DNA from: an uncultured Porphyromonadaceae bacterium
Lineage (GTDB): Bacteria > Bacteroidota > Bacteroidia > Bacteroidales > Muribaculaceae
DNA length: 61,157 nt
Assembly: GCA_902462525.1 (NCBI GenBank)
Contig: CABQCA010000001.1
Span: 1 to 61,157, forward strand
Reading direction: 5' to 3'
The position numbers and the translations under genes were made by a program. The notes beneath the pieces are model-generated. The model was not told where the DNA came from. It was given only the letters and a program-made list of their open reading frames with translations, and ran no database searches. Of this stretch, positions 49,455 to 58,285 are shown piece after piece; the first letter of the stretch is position 1, and each line of letters opens with the position of its first letter.

Positions 49455-49742
49455 ATGTTTATTGCAATATTAACATATAAGAAACCGTTGAGTGAGGTCG
49501 ACAGATTTCTTGCCTTACACCGTGAATATCTCGCTAAGCATTATGCTGTTGGAGATTTTATCTCCTCAGGACCACAGACACCGCGTGTGGGAGGAGTGAT
49601 TATGATTAAGGCAGAAAACCGTACAGCAGTGCATGCCATCATTGCGCAAGATCCGTTTAGCATCAATGGCATCGCCGACTATCAGATTGTGGAGTTTACT
49701 CCGACAATGTTCTGCGATGATATTCTCAAAACCATTCTCTGA
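49455..49742 (+). CDS. YciI-family protein
   Basis: 95 residues of the dimeric alpha-beta barrel (YciI/YCII) fold: MFIAILTYKKPLSEVD, LHREYLAKHYAVGDFISSGPQ with the conserved His and the GxFxxSGP motif, and DPFSINGIADYQIVEF. Members have putative dehalogenase- or lactone-type active sites, mostly uncharacterised. 4 nt after DUF3795. Confidence 0.88.
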   Translation: MFIAILTYKKPLSEVDRFLALHREYLAKHYAVGDFISSGPQTPRVGGVIMIKAENRTAVHAIIAQDPFSINGIADYQIVEFTPTMFCDDILKTIL

Positions 49743-49744
49743 TT

Positions 49745-49945
49745 ATGCCATACATATCAATCGAGAGCGGAAATCTGACCGCAGAGCAGAAGAAACAGTT
49801 GATTGAACGCCTCACAGCAACCGCCTCAGAGATAACCCATATTCCGGAACAGTTCTTCACTGTCACCATTAAGGAACTGCCTGATGGGAACTTCGGTATT
49901 GGCGGCAAGTCAATCGACGAGATTAAACGAAATTACAACCGATGA
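49745..49945 (+). CDS. 4-oxalocrotonate tautomerase-family protein
   Basis: 66 residues. After Met removal the protein begins with Pro (MPYISIESGNLTAEQKKQL), the catalytic base of the superfamily. ITHIPEQFFTVTIKELP fits the second beta strand. Substrate unknown. Follows YciI by 2 nt. Confidence 0.85.
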   Translation: MPYISIESGNLTAEQKKQLIERLTATASEITHIPEQFFTVTIKELPDGNFGIGGKSIDEIKRNYNR

Positions 49946-49952
49946 CGAAGGC

Positions 49953-50128
49953 ATGGCAAATATGCGCAATCTTGGAGAAAATATGAGTTTTATCCTTAAA
50001 AGAATAAGATTATGAATCTAAAGGCAGATTTTGCCGGGTCAAAAATCGACATTGTCGATGAAACCGCTGTCAGAAATCCTTATTTCCGTAAGGAGCTCGA
50101 CCGCACCAAACATCTGATTTATGGATGA
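49953..50128 (+). pseudogene. gene remnant in two short frames
   Basis: Two tiny overlapped frames follow the tautomerase. The first reads MANMRNLGENMSFILKRIRL; the second (from 50012) reads MNLKADFAGSKID..., ending RNPYFRKELDRTKHLIYG. The sequences are protein-like and resemble the C-terminal end of a larger oxidoreductase, perhaps flavodoxin-like, but the identification is weak. They look like debris of a partly deleted gene. Confidence 0.4.
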
Positions 50129-50189
50129 CCAGATTGATAAATCTCTTCGTGATAAACTGAATAAAGATAACGTTTTTGATAATGAGTAG
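50121..50189 (+). pseudogene. 22-codon frame, probably debris
   Basis: MDDQIDKSLRDKLNKDNVFDNE starts inside the preceding remnant and ends just past the next gene's ATG. Too short to assign; either a gene fragment or a coupling leader. Confidence 0.25.
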
Positions 50190-51309
50190 GATTGCGGGCA
50201 GCGGGATGGCGCTGTGGGTTAAGGCGGTTTTTGTGTTGTTATTGGCTTTTGCGGCTTTTCCAGCTTTTTCGGCGACGGCTGCACAGCATGAGATCGAATT
50301 CCTGCGTTATGAGTTCAGCAAAGTCGTCGATGGCAAAAAATGTCTGAGCATGCATTTTCGCATTAAGGTTTCGGGTCTCAAGGGCGAGGATGTTAAGGTA
50401 ACAGCCTATATAGAAAGTCCTAAGGGCACGGGCGTGCCGGACCGCAATGGCAAATACTGTACGAAAGGCGGAGAAGTAAGCGTGTCGAAAACCGATGATG
50501 CCACCTACGAAGTGACCTCATGGGGCAACTTTACTCTCAATATTCCCAACGAGGAAATCCATGCGCTTCCCGGCAAAAACACATACTATGTTGAAGCCCT
50601 GCTGAGACATAATAATACTGTCCTTGCCCGTACTTACTGCGAGCCATTCACTATGACCGGCGCTTCGGAGAGTTCAGGTCGCGAAGTTCGCAACAATGGC
50701 GGATACCATGTAGTAAAGAAGTGGATGGAAAACGGTTCGCGCTACGGATTTGTCGAAACCACACTCTATTCCAACGGAAGCAAAAAACGCTGTTTCTATG
50801 GCCGTTGCCCCAATTGCCGCGGCACTTCGATGTGCGGCATGTGCAACGGCACGGGCATCTGCGGCTTCTGCAACGGGCAGGGCGGCCACTATCTGAGCGC
50901 TATGGGCTACTGGAATCCATGTACGTTGTGCGGACAGACGGGCCGCTGCAGCCATTGTGCCGGCAACGGAGGCAAATGCACTTTGTGCAACGGTCAGTTC
51001 GGCCGCGAGCATCCCGGCTACGTGTGCAACTCCATACAGATTGTTTTCCCCGACGGACGCAGTATAAGTGAAAGAGTCGGCTATCAGTGGGTGACAGACC
51101 GCTGGAAAGACAGCCACGAAGTGGAGCGCAAAGGCACTTGCAGCAATTGCGGCGGCACGGGCGTGGAGCCACGGTCATCGAGCGATTGTCCGCGTCACGA
51201 ATGGATTGCCGATTTTATAGAAACCGGTCAAATATGTCCTTACTGCCATTACGTAGGGCCGCACTGGCACCGGCGCTGCAGCCAGTGCAATATTCCCACT
51301 CATTACTGA
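50182..51309 (+). CDS. secreted protein with DnaJ-like cysteine-rich zinc region
   Basis: 375 residues from ATG 50182 (MSRIAGSGMALWVK; ATG 50206 also possible) with a signal peptide ending FPAFSATA. Residues about 35-165 are a beta-sandwich. From about 210 come many CxxCxGxG-type repeats (CPNCRGTSMCGMCNGTGICG, CSHCAGNGGKCTLCNG, CSNCGGTG), then CPYCHYVGPHWHRRCSQCN. The repeats match the zinc-binding region of DnaJ, but the J-domain is absent and the protein is exported. Genes of this type occur in gut Bacteroidales without a known role; zinc binding or periplasmic chaperoning is speculation. Confidence 0.75.
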   Translation: MSRIAGSGMALWVKAVFVLLLAFAAFPAFSATAAQHEIEFLRYEFSKVVDGKKCLSMHFRIKVSGLKGEDVKVTAYIESPKGTGVPDRNGKYCTKGGEVSVSKTDDATYEVTSWGNFTLNIPNEEIHALPGKNTYYVEALLRHNNTVLARTYCEPFTMTGASESSGREVRNNGGYHVVKKWMENGSRYGFVETTLYSNGSKKRCFYGRCPNCRGTSMCGMCNGTGICGFCNGQGGHYLSAMGYWNPCTLCGQTGRCSHCAGNGGKCTLCNGQFGREHPGYVCNSIQIVFPDGRSISERVGYQWVTDRWKDSHEVERKGTCSNCGGTGVEPRSSSDCPRHEWIADFIETGQICPYCHYVGPHWHRRCSQCNIPTHY

Positions 51310-51368
51310 TGGGTAATTTTGGCTTGGGAATTGGTATAAAAAGGAATATTTTTCAACTGTACGGATAA

Positions 51369-51404
51369 TATATTTGGGCGTGGGAGCGCTTTTTGCTAAC
51401 TTTG
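51369..51404 (+). promoter_or_regulatory. two -7 boxes before the efflux operon
   Basis: TATATTTG at 51369-51376 and TAACTTTG at 51397-51404, the second 23 nt before the TolC ATG. Tandem promoters or one active and one decoy. Confidence 0.55.
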
Positions 51405-51426
51405 GGCGTCATTTTCAAATATACCA

Positions 51427-52821
51427 ATGGACTATAAAAACATACTTGCAGTGGTTCTGCTTGCTGCTTTGCCTGCGGCGGCGACCGCGGAAAGTCCGCA
51501 GCTTTCGCTTGAAGAATGTCTTAAAATTGCTTTGTCGGACAATCCGACTGTCAGGGTTGCCGATATGGAGGTTGAACGTCTCGATTATTCCAAAAAAGAG
51601 ATCATGGGACAGTTGCTGCCTACGGTCGATTTCGGCGGTTCCTACAGCCGCACTCTCGAGAAGCAGACCATGTACATGAACATGGACGGTTTCGGCGACA
51701 TGGGCGGGGGTGGTGAAGGCGATGAGCCTTCCGGCGCAGAGTCGCGTGCCGGCCGAGCCTCGGGCGGCGGAGGCATCAAGGTGGGTCTCGACAATTCGTA
51801 CTCGCTTGGCTTTCAGGCTTCGATGCCTCTTGTGGCTCCGCAATTGTGGAAGAACGTCGCTGTGAGCAACACGCAGATCGCGCGCAGCCTCGAGGCGGCG
51901 CGTCAGTCGCGTCAGAATCTTGTCGACCAGGTGAAAAGCGCCTACTACGCCCTGCTGCTGGCGCAGGATTCGCGCAAGGTGATTCAGGAAAGCTACGACA
52001 TGGCTGCTCTCACCCATGAGACGTACAGAAAGCAGAAAGAAGCCGGCGCGGCGTCGGACTACGATGTGCTGCGCACGTCGGTGGCTATGAAAAATATTGA
52101 GCCCGAAATCATACAGGCTGACATCGCTATCCGTCAGGCCCGGCTGCAGCTGCATGTGCTGATGGGTCTCGATTCGGCATTCGATTTCGAGGCGTCGGCC
52201 CGGCTGGCAGATTATGAGCAGACGATGTACGACGAAGTGTTTGCCCTCGAAGCAGACTACAGCAACAATGCCGAGCTGCGGCTCATGGACATCGACACCA
52301 GGCTTCTGAAGCAGCAGGTGGCGATGAAGAAACTGGCCTATGTGCCGACACTGGCTCTGACAGCGAATTACAACTGGACGTCGATGAGCAACGGTTCGCC
52401 GCTTCGCAACTTCCGCTGGTCGCCCTATTCGATGGTCGGCGTTAGTCTGTCGGTGCCTATATTCAGCGGTGGTTCGCGGTGGAACAGCCTCAAAGCGGCT
52501 CAGGTGCAGGCCAACGAAATGAAGTGGCAGCGCGAGAATCTGGAGCGCAGCATCGCCATGCAGGCCGAGATTGCTATCGACAACATAAAGCTAAATGTCA
52601 AACAGATAGCATCGAGTGCCGAGAGTGTCAACGAGGCCGACCGCGCCCACACTATCATGGAGCGTAGCTTTGAGATCGGCGCCGCAAGCTACCTCGACCT
52701 CCGTGACTCGGAGCTGTCGCTTACCCGTGCGCGTCTGGCCTACTATCAGGCGATTTACAACTATCTTGTTGCCGGGAGCAAACTCGAACTGCTTTTAGGC
52801 TCTGCAAAAACCGAATACTAA
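51427..52821 (+). CDS. TolC-family outer-membrane efflux protein
   Basis: 464 residues with signal peptide (MDYKNILAVVLLAALPAAATAE). The repeated OEP pattern is clear: LSLEECLKIALSDNPTVRVAD, long alpha-helical hairpins, and the second repeat with LKQQVAMKKLAYVPTLALTANY and SLSVPIFSGGSRWNSLKAAQ. A Gly/Asp-rich loop (DMGGGGEGDEPSGAES, about 95-110) is an unusual insert near the first strand pair. Outer-membrane duct of the efflux system encoded downstream (10-nt gap). Confidence 0.92.
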   Translation: MDYKNILAVVLLAALPAAATAESPQLSLEECLKIALSDNPTVRVADMEVERLDYSKKEIMGQLLPTVDFGGSYSRTLEKQTMYMNMDGFGDMGGGGEGDEPSGAESRAGRASGGGGIKVGLDNSYSLGFQASMPLVAPQLWKNVAVSNTQIARSLEAARQSRQNLVDQVKSAYYALLLAQDSRKVIQESYDMAALTHETYRKQKEAGAASDYDVLRTSVAMKNIEPEIIQADIAIRQARLQLHVLMGLDSAFDFEASARLADYEQTMYDEVFALEADYSNNAELRLMDIDTRLLKQQVAMKKLAYVPTLALTANYNWTSMSNGSPLRNFRWSPYSMVGVSLSVPIFSGGSRWNSLKAAQVQANEMKWQRENLERSIAMQAEIAIDNIKLNVKQIASSAESVNEADRAHTIMERSFEIGAASYLDLRDSELSLTRARLAYYQAIYNYLVAGSKLELLLGSAKTEY

Positions 52822-52831
52822 TCCCACGAAT

Positions 52832-53842
52832 ATGAAAAAGATACAATATATAGCCGCCATGGCGCTGATGTTCACAGCCTGCGGCAAAAAGGAAAGCGAG
52901 GCCGATGCCGCCGCTCAGTCCGAGGAACTGCCGGTTGTAGCCGTAGATGTGGCCCGCAGCATGGACGTGCCTCAGATGAAATCGTATACGGCCAATGTCG
53001 AGGCCGAGAATGTGAACAACATCTCGCCGGCATCGCCGAACCGCATCAAGACCATCAATGTCGATGCTGGCGACCGTGTGCAGCGCGGACAGGTGCTCGT
53101 GACGCTCGACCGCGCCAACATCGACCAGCTGAAGATAAATCTCGACCAGACGGAGCGCGAGTACAACCGCGCCGTGCAGCTCCTTGAAATCGGAGGCGGA
53201 ACCCAGCAGTCGGTCGACCAGCTGAAAGCACAGCTCGATGCCGCCCGCAGCCAGTACGACAATCTGCTTGAAAACACCGTGCTCACTTCGCCTATCAGCG
53301 GCGTGGTGACAGCCCGCAACTATGATCCGGGCGATATGACAGGTTCCCAGCCTATTCTCACTGTCGGCCAGCTGTCGCCGGTGGTGAAAGTACTTATTGG
53401 TGTGAGCGAGAACGATATGGCCCTTGTGAAGGCCGGTATGCCTGTGACTGTGGCCCTCGATGCTTTCCCCGGCGAAAGTTTCGGCGGCACCGTGAACCGC
53501 ATCTATCCTACTGTCGACACCTCGACACGCACCTTTCAGGCCGAAGTGCGCATCGCCAATCCTTCGGAGCGCATCAAGCCCGGCATGTTCGCCCGCGTGA
53601 GCTTCGACATGGGCACACAGAACCGCGTGGTGGTGCCCGACCGCGCCGTGGTGAAGCAGACAGGTTCGGGAAACAAATATGTGTATGTGTATAAAAACGG
53701 CCGGGTGAGCTACAACAAGGTAGAACTCGGACAGCGCCTCGACGACGCCTACGAGCTTATCGAAGGTGTAGGCAACGGCGACACCGTGGTTATTGCCGGT
53801 CAGAGCCGTCTTGCCGACGGTGTCGCTGTAACAATCCAATAA
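52832..53842 (+). CDS. RND efflux periplasmic adaptor (MFP)
   Basis: 336 residues with lipoprotein signal (MKKIQYIAAMALMFTAC, Cys17). Adaptor landmarks: a lipoyl-like half-motif RIKTINVDAGDRVQRGQVLVTLD, a helical hairpin (about 92-140), SPISGVVTARNYDPGDMTG, and the beta-barrel with GFAR-like KPGMFARVSFDMG. Links the TolC duct to the RND pump. 10 nt before the pump gene. Confidence 0.93.
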   Translation: MKKIQYIAAMALMFTACGKKESEADAAAQSEELPVVAVDVARSMDVPQMKSYTANVEAENVNNISPASPNRIKTINVDAGDRVQRGQVLVTLDRANIDQLKINLDQTEREYNRAVQLLEIGGGTQQSVDQLKAQLDAARSQYDNLLENTVLTSPISGVVTARNYDPGDMTGSQPILTVGQLSPVVKVLIGVSENDMALVKAGMPVTVALDAFPGESFGGTVNRIYPTVDTSTRTFQAEVRIANPSERIKPGMFARVSFDMGTQNRVVVPDRAVVKQTGSGNKYVYVYKNGRVSYNKVELGQRLDDAYELIEGVGNGDTVVIAGQSRLADGVAVTIQ

Positions 53843-53852
53843 TCTGAGCGCT

Positions 53853-56800
53853 ATGAGTTTATACGGAAACGCGGTTAAGCGTCCTATCATGACCACGCTG
53901 TGTTTCGCGGCGGTGGTAATCTTAGGCATTTTCTCCCTCAGGAGTCTTCCTATCGACCTTTATCCCGACATCGAGACCAACACTCTGATGGTGATGACCA
54001 CCTATTCCGGCGCCAGCGCGCAGGACATCGAGCAGAATGTGACGCGCCCGCTCGAGAATGTGCTCAACTCGGTGAGCAACCTCAAGCACATCACTTCGAA
54101 ATCGCGCGAAAACATTTCGGTCATCACCCTTGAATTCGAATACGGCGAGGATATCGACGTGCTCACAAACGACGTGCGCGACAAACTCGACATGGTGTCG
54201 TCGATGCTCCCCGACGATTCCGAGACACCTATCATCTTCAAATTCTCCACCGACATGATTCCTATCATCATGCTATCGGTGAAGGCCGACGAGAGTATGC
54301 CGGGTCTCTACAAGATTCTCGATGACGCTGTGGCCAACCCTCTTGCACGCATCAGCGGTGTAGGCTCAGTGTCGATTTCGGGCGCTCCGAAGCGTGAAAT
54401 CCACATCTATGCCGACCCTTCGCGTCTGGAAGCCTATAACCTGAGCATCGAGCAGATAGGCGCCATTATCGGTGCCGAGAACCGTAATATCCCCGGCGGC
54501 TCGTTCGACATCGGCTCCGACACATATTCGCTGCGTGTGCAGGGCGAGTTCAAATCGAGCGAGGAGATGGAGAATATTGTTGTGGGTTCGTTCGAAGGCC
54601 GCAACATCTACCTCCGCGACGTGGCCCGCATTGACGACACCCTCGAAGAGCGCGCCCAGGAAACCTACAACGACGGCGTGCAGGGCGCGATGATAGTAAT
54701 CCAGAAACAGAGCGGCGCAAACTCCGTGGAAATCTCCAATAAGGTGCTCGAAATGCTGCCGTCGCTCCAGAAGCGTCTGCCTTCCGACGTAAAGCTCGGT
54801 ATAATCGTCGATACTTCCGACAATATCCGCAACACCATAGCTTCGCTTGTCGAGACGGTGCTCTACGCACTCCTGTTTGTGGTGATAGTGGTGTTCTTCT
54901 TCCTCGGACGATGGCGCGCGACACTCATCATCACCATCACGATACCGATCTCGCTCATCGCATCGTTTATCTATCTATATGCTACGGGCAACACACTGAA
55001 CATCGTGTCGCTGTCGGCGCTGTCGATATCGATAGGCATGGTTGTCGACGATGCCATCGTGGTGCTTGAGAATGTCACTACCCACATCGAGCGAGGCTCC
55101 GACCCGAAGCAGGCCGCCGTGCACGGCACGAACGAGGTGGCAGTGTCGGTGATTGCCTCGACGCTTACGCTCATTGCGGTGTTCTTCCCCCTCACGCTTG
55201 TAACCGGTATGACGGGCGTCCTCTTCCGCCAGCTTGGCTGGATGGTGACTATCATGATGATAATCTCGACTGTCTGCGCCCTCTCGCTCACTCCCATGCT
55301 TTGCAGCCTGCTGCTGCGGCGCAACAATAGCCACGGCAAACTCTACACCCTTTTCTTCACTCCCGTCAACAAGGGTCTCGACGCTTTCGACCGGGGCTAC
55401 GGCCGGCTGCTTAAGTGGGTGATCGGCCACAAGACCGTAACCTTCCTCCTGTGCATGGGCACATTCGTCGGCTCGATATTCCTGATGAAGCAGGTGGGCA
55501 CCGAGTTCTTCCCCACTGCCGACGACGGTCGTCTGCGCATAAGCCTCGAAACGCCTATCGGTACGCGTGTGGAGGTGACCAAAGAGGCCGCTACGCGCCT
55601 TGTGAACCTTTGGCGCGAGAAATATCCGGAAATACAGGTGCTGAACTACACCACCGGCACTGCTTCGAGCGACAATACTTTCGCTAACCTCAGCGACAAC
55701 GGTCCGCACATCATTTCGATGAACGTGCGTCTCACCGATCCCGGCGACCGCGACCGCAGCATCAGCGAGATAGCGTCGCTTATGCGACAGGACCTCCGGC
55801 AGTTCCCCGAGTTCAAGAAAGCACAGGTGAACACCGGCGGCATGGGCATGGGCGGCCAGACTACCATCGACTATGAAATCTACGGCTACGACTTTGCCGA
55901 GACCGACAGCGTGGCTCGGCGCCTGCAGCAGGTGCTCCGTCAGATTCCCGGCGCGGCCGACGTGATGATTTCGCGCGCCGATTACCAGCCTGAATATCAG
56001 GTTGACTTCGACCGCGAGAAACTCGCTATCTACGGTCTGAACCTGTCCACAGCCGCCAATGCGCTGCGAAACCGCATCAATGGTCAGCTGGCATCGCAGT
56101 TCCGCGAGGACGGCGAAGAGTACGACATCAAAGTGATGTATGCTCCCGAACACCGCACATCGCTTGAGGATATAGAGAATATCCTCATCTATAATTCTGC
56201 CGGACGCGGCGTCCGCATACGCGATGTGGGCACTGTGGTGGAACGGTTCACCCCGCCGACCATCGAGCGCAAGGACCGCGAGCGAATCGTCACCGTGTCG
56301 ACAACTGTCGAGGGCGGGGTGGCTATGAGCGACATCGTGGAAGCCTCGCGTGCCGAAATCGACCGCATGGACATTCCGCAGGGTATATCGATAGAGCTTT
56401 CCGGCAGCTACGAGGATCAGCAGGATTCGTTCAGCGACCTTCTCACCCTTGCCGTGCTCATCATCATTCTCGTCTACATAGTCATGGCCGCGCAGTTCGA
56501 GAGCTACACCTATCCGGGCATAATCATGACATCGCTGCTTTTCGCATTCTCGGGTGTGTTCCTGATTCTGTGGCTGACCGGCCACACTCTCAATGTGATG
56601 AGTATGATCGGTGCCATCATGCTTATCGGTATTGTGGTGAAGAACGGTATCGTGCTCATCGATTATATATCGCTCAACCGCGAGCGCGGCATGTCGGTGC
56701 GCCGGGCCGTCATAAACGGCGGCGAAAGCCGTCTGCGACCTGTTGTCATGACCACCCTCACCACTATCCTCGGTATGGTGCCGATGGCCGTGGGCACCGG

Positions 56801-56978
56801 TCAGGGCGCTGAAATGTGGCGCCCGATGGGCACCGCCGTCATCGGTGGCCTCACTTTCTCCACTATCCTGACTCTGCTCTTCGTGCCCGTGCTCTATTGC
56901 GTATTCGCCGGAAACGGCATCAGGAAAGCACGCCGCAAACTGCGCAAACAACTAAGCAAAGACCTTCAGAAAATATGA
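53853..56978 (+). CDS. RND-family efflux transporter permease (HAE1 type)
   Basis: 1041 residues, 12 transmembrane segments in the AcrB order with two large periplasmic loops. Signatures: RPIMTTLCFAAVVILGIFSL in helix 1, the proton-relay helix 4 motif GMVVDDAIVVLENV with paired Asp, and the late ERGMSVRRAVINGG and RPVVMTTLTTILGMVPMAVG. Hydrophobe/amphiphile rather than heavy-metal type is favoured by the pair DD in helix 4. Substrates unknown. Its stop overlaps the start of a small PII-like gene. Confidence 0.93.
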   Translation: MSLYGNAVKRPIMTTLCFAAVVILGIFSLRSLPIDLYPDIETNTLMVMTTYSGASAQDIEQNVTRPLENVLNSVSNLKHITSKSRENISVITLEFEYGEDIDVLTNDVRDKLDMVSSMLPDDSETPIIFKFSTDMIPIIMLSVKADESMPGLYKILDDAVANPLARISGVGSVSISGAPKREIHIYADPSRLEAYNLSIEQIGAIIGAENRNIPGGSFDIGSDTYSLRVQGEFKSSEEMENIVVGSFEGRNIYLRDVARIDDTLEERAQETYNDGVQGAMIVIQKQSGANSVEISNKVLEMLPSLQKRLPSDVKLGIIVDTSDNIRNTIASLVETVLYALLFVVIVVFFFLGRWRATLIITITIPISLIASFIYLYATGNTLNIVSLSALSISIGMVVDDAIVVLENVTTHIERGSDPKQAAVHGTNEVAVSVIASTLTLIAVFFPLTLVTGMTGVLFRQLGWMVTIMMIISTVCALSLTPMLCSLLLRRNNSHGKLYTLFFTPVNKGLDAFDRGYGRLLKWVIGHKTVTFLLCMGTFVGSIFLMKQVGTEFFPTADDGRLRISLETPIGTRVEVTKEAATRLVNLWREKYPEIQVLNYTTGTASSDNTFANLSDNGPHIISMNVRLTDPGDRDRSISEIASLMRQDLRQFPEFKKAQVNTGGMGMGGQTTIDYEIYGYDFAETDSVARRLQQVLRQIPGAADVMISRADYQPEYQVDFDREKLAIYGLNLSTAANALRNRINGQLASQFREDGEEYDIKVMYAPEHRTSLEDIENILIYNSAGRGVRIRDVGTVVERFTPPTIERKDRERIVTVSTTVEGGVAMSDIVEASRAEIDRMDIPQGISIELSGSYEDQQDSFSDLLTLAVLIIILVYIVMAAQFESYTYPGIIMTSLLFAFSGVFLILWLTGHTLNVMSMIGAIMLIGIVVKNGIVLIDYISLNRERGMSVRRAVINGGESRLRPVVMTTLTTILGMVPMAVGTGQGAEMWRPMGTAVIGGLTFSTILTLLFVPVLYCVFAGNGIRKARRKLRKQLSKDLQKI

Positions 56979-57268
56979 AAAGCATCTTCATAGCCTTTGA
57001 CCAGGCACACTACGACACCATCGTCGATATGCTCGAACGCAACAACTGCCGCGGCTTCACGGCCTGGGAGCATGTGCAGGGACGAGGCACCTCCGACGGC
57101 GAGCCCCACTACGGCAGCCACGCATGGCCCTCGATGGCATCGGCCATTCTGACGGTTGTCGACGACAGTCGTGTCGCCACCGTACTGGCAAAACTGCGCG
57201 CCATCAACGACGAACGCCCCCGCCTCGGCCTCCGCGCCTTTGTCTGGTCCGTCGAGGAACAGATCTGA
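56975..57268 (+). CDS. PII-like, PG0541-type transporter-associated protein
   Basis: 97 residues from ATG 56975, coupled to the pump gene by ATGA. MKSIFIAFDQAHYDTIVDML, then FTAWEHVQGRGTSDGEPHYG, HAWPSMASAILTVVDDSRV and LGLRAFVWSVEEQI give a ferredoxin-like PII-type fold. In Bacteroidetes such small proteins close RND operons; I believe NCBI uses the PG0541 name. A cytosolic sensor that tunes pump activity is likely but untested. Histidines (His in AHYD, EPHYGSHAW) could bind metal. Confidence 0.8.
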   Translation: MKSIFIAFDQAHYDTIVDMLERNNCRGFTAWEHVQGRGTSDGEPHYGSHAWPSMASAILTVVDDSRVATVLAKLRAINDERPRLGLRAFVWSVEEQI

Positions 57269-57291
57269 TCGTCCTCCGCCAGCCGCATAAC

Positions 57292-57329
57292 GCCCGGCGC
57301 CCGCTCCCATGCAGCCGCCGGGCTGTTTT
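57292..57329 (+). terminator. terminator of the efflux operon
   Basis: GCCCGGCG and CGCCGGGC pair with a 16-nt loop, followed by TGTTTTAT. Confidence 0.75.
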
Positions 57330-57424
57330 ATGGGTATGAGTGAGGAACTGGGTTTGCCGTAGATTGCAGAGGCCAAAACGGAGCGTCCGTTATTAAATAT
57401 TTGCAAAGTAGGCTTCAAAATGTG

Positions 57425-57432
57425 TATCTTTG
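57425..57432 (+). promoter_or_regulatory. -7 box TATCTTTG of the ATP-grasp gene
   Basis: Perfect -7 element 25 nt before ATG 57458. Confidence 0.75.
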
Positions 57433-57457
57433 CAGATAAAACACGGAGAGCACAGCA

Positions 57458-58285
57458 ATGGCCGAAATCAAGATAGCGGGCGTGATGCGCGCAGGCGCTT
57501 TTTCGCCGAACCACATAGGAAACGATGCTGCGATTTTCAACATCGTCGCCGAACAGTTGCGCAAACGCGGCTGCATTGTCAACATTTTTAATGAAGAGCA
57601 GTTTATCGACGGCGCCGCCGACGGTCTGCCTGTAATCATCAATATGTGCCGTGAGTTGCGCTCTATCGAACGTCTGCAGCGCCTTGAGGATGCCGGCGCA
57701 CTGGTCATTAATTCGGGCTACGGCATCGAAAACTGTATCCGCGAGCGCATGGCCCGGATAATGCTCGGATCAGGCCTTCCTTATCCGCGTAGCTGGACCG
57801 TTAACACCGACGAGGCTATCCGCGACCGCCTCACGGCAGCCAAAGTTACATCGTGCTGGATAAAGCGCGCCGACGCCCACTCGATGCATAAGGAGGACGT
57901 GACCTATGTGCGACATCCCGAAGAGGCTCAGGAGATTCTTCAGGAGTATTTCCTTCGCGGAATCAAGAAAGCTGTCATCAGCTGCCATGTTCACGGCGAT
58001 CTTGTGAAATTCTACGGTATCGCCGGTACAAACTTTTTCTACTGGCTCTTCCCACGGCTCCACGGCGAAGTTCCGGCTGCCTTCGACGCCGCTGCTCTGC
58101 GTTCCGTTGCCGAACGTGCCGCCGATCTTCTCGATGTGAAAATCTATGGCGGCGACTGCATTGTCGACGCCGATGGTCGTGCTACGATAGTCGACTTCAA
58201 GGACTGGCCCAGCTTCGCTCCTTGCCGCAGCGAGGCCGCCACGCAGATTGCGCGTTTCATAATCAATCAATCGAAAAAACACTGA
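57458..58285 (+). CDS. ATP-grasp-like protein of unknown function
   Basis: 275 residues. The layout suggests ATP-grasp: an N-terminal Rossmann-like part (KIAGVMRAGAFSPNHIGNDA, VINMCRELRSIERL), SGYGIENCIRERMARIML before the central domain, WIKRADAHSMHKEDV as the ATP-binding Lys strand, and a C-terminal DVKIYGGDCIVDADGRATIVDFKDWPSF with the metal-binding Asp/Asn-type end. No named family recognised; ligase activity is inferred. Its TGA overlaps the ATG of the acyltransferase gene by 1 nt, so the two are coupled and may share a pathway. Confidence 0.65.
   Translation: MAEIKIAGVMRAGAFSPNHIGNDAAIFNIVAEQLRKRGCIVNIFNEEQFIDGAADGLPVIINMCRELRSIERLQRLEDAGALVINSGYGIENCIRERMARIMLGSGLPYPRSWTVNTDEAIRDRLTAAKVTSCWIKRADAHSMHKEDVTYVRHPEEAQEILQEYFLRGIKKAVISCHVHGDLVKFYGIAGTNFFYWLFPRLHGEVPAAFDAAALRSVAERAADLLDVKIYGGDCIVDADGRATIVDFKDWPSFAPCRSEAATQIARFIINQSKKH

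Noticed and set aside
54975..56951. 658-codon minus-strand frame opposite the RND permease
   Set aside because: His/Ala/Val-rich shadow of an unmistakable pump gene.
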